Positions 50,601-50,620 of a stretch of DNA of 50,620 nt are shown piece after piece; position 1 is the stretch's first letter; each line of letters opens with the position of its first letter. The DNA comes from Cytobacillus sp. S13-E01 (GTDB lineage Bacteria > Bacillota > Bacilli > Bacillales > Bacillaceae_L): contig NZ_JARFVC010000030.1 of NCBI RefSeq assembly GCF_029193815.1, forward strand, positions 1 through 50,620. The letters are read 5' to 3'. The notes beneath the pieces were generated by a model. It worked only from the letters and a program-made list of their open reading frames with translations. It was not told where the DNA came from and did not search any database. The position numbers were made by a program, and so were the translations under genes.

Positions 50601-50620
50601 ATGGACAAGAATACCATAAA
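50601..50620 (+). CDS. Start of an ORF cut by the window edge
   Basis: ATAAGGAGAAATCT precedes ATG 50601. Only MDKNTI is visible, too little to identify the product. Confidence 0.4.

Overview
The window is a low-GC Firmicute chromosome segment, most likely Bacillaceae (Bacillus in the broad sense). Evidence for this includes type I CoaA, family II pyrophosphatase PpaC, KatA with a Per box, S-box and preQ1-I riboswitches, a treP-treA-treR operon, YjcZ-type tiny sporulation proteins, sigma-K-like promoters and strong GGAGG ribosome binding sites. It is ordinary core and accessory chromosome with no prophage, CRISPR array or defence island, but it is unusually rich in dispersed hairpin repeats and has several recently broken genes. 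The species cannot be named from sequence reading alone.

Layout. 1-2.5 kb: the 5' part of a group IIC intron with its reverse transcriptase (minus strand, cut by the window edge), a candidate pseudoknotted RNA, and five copies of a TTCGACA hairpin repeat around a small ORF and a GNAT acetyltransferase. 2.5-6.2 kb: coaA, a thioredoxin-like protein, a small protein and chrA preceded by a decayed PadR-like regulator. 6.4-10.8 kb: a tandemly duplicated pair of YjcZ-type genes, an IS4-like element with a nonsense codon sitting between 48-bp inverted repeats, a zinc-ribbon protein and a Gly/Tyr-rich spore-coat-like protein. 10.8-23.9 kb: mixed housekeeping genes (YhaM-like nuclease, CoA-type Nudix, PhzF-like isomerase, signal peptidase I, VanW protein, YrzF-like kinase, methionine aminopeptidase, holin-like protein), a preQ1-I riboswitch in front of a VUT/YhhQ transporter, and two frameshifted small genes. 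24.2-30.3 kb: ppaC, a broken Nudix gene, an MFS transporter, maa, a UPF0158 protein, a DUF3231 protein and a SET-domain protein. 30.3-34.6 kb: a three-gene ribose-type ABC transporter behind a sigma-A promoter and an S-box (SAM-I) riboswitch. 35-39.7 kb: a CAP-domain protein, katA followed by a PerR-like regulator, and an HAD dehalogenase. 40.6-45.3 kb: the trehalose operon treP-treA-treR plus its own EIIA gene, with a promoter carrying two TreR operators and a cre-like site. 45.4-50.6 kb: DUF1189 and AI-2E membrane proteins, a stand-alone GTP cyclohydrolase II divergent from an HxlR regulator, and a secreted, membrane-anchored SNase-type nuclease.

The genes that work together most clearly are the trehalose operon (uptake, phosphotrehalose hydrolysis, repressor, missing EIIA domain), the S-box-controlled ABC transporter (probably uptake of a methionine-cycle sugar such as methylthioribose), the preQ1-controlled transporter (queuosine precursor salvage) and katA with its linked PerR paralogue. 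The features that most reward a second look are the modular repeat families, one of which supplies the 3' ends of two unrelated genes, the pseudoknotted RNA candidate near 1.3 kb, and the PerR paralogue with Glu instead of Asp at the position equivalent to PerR Asp85. I did not find a clearly new multi-gene system.
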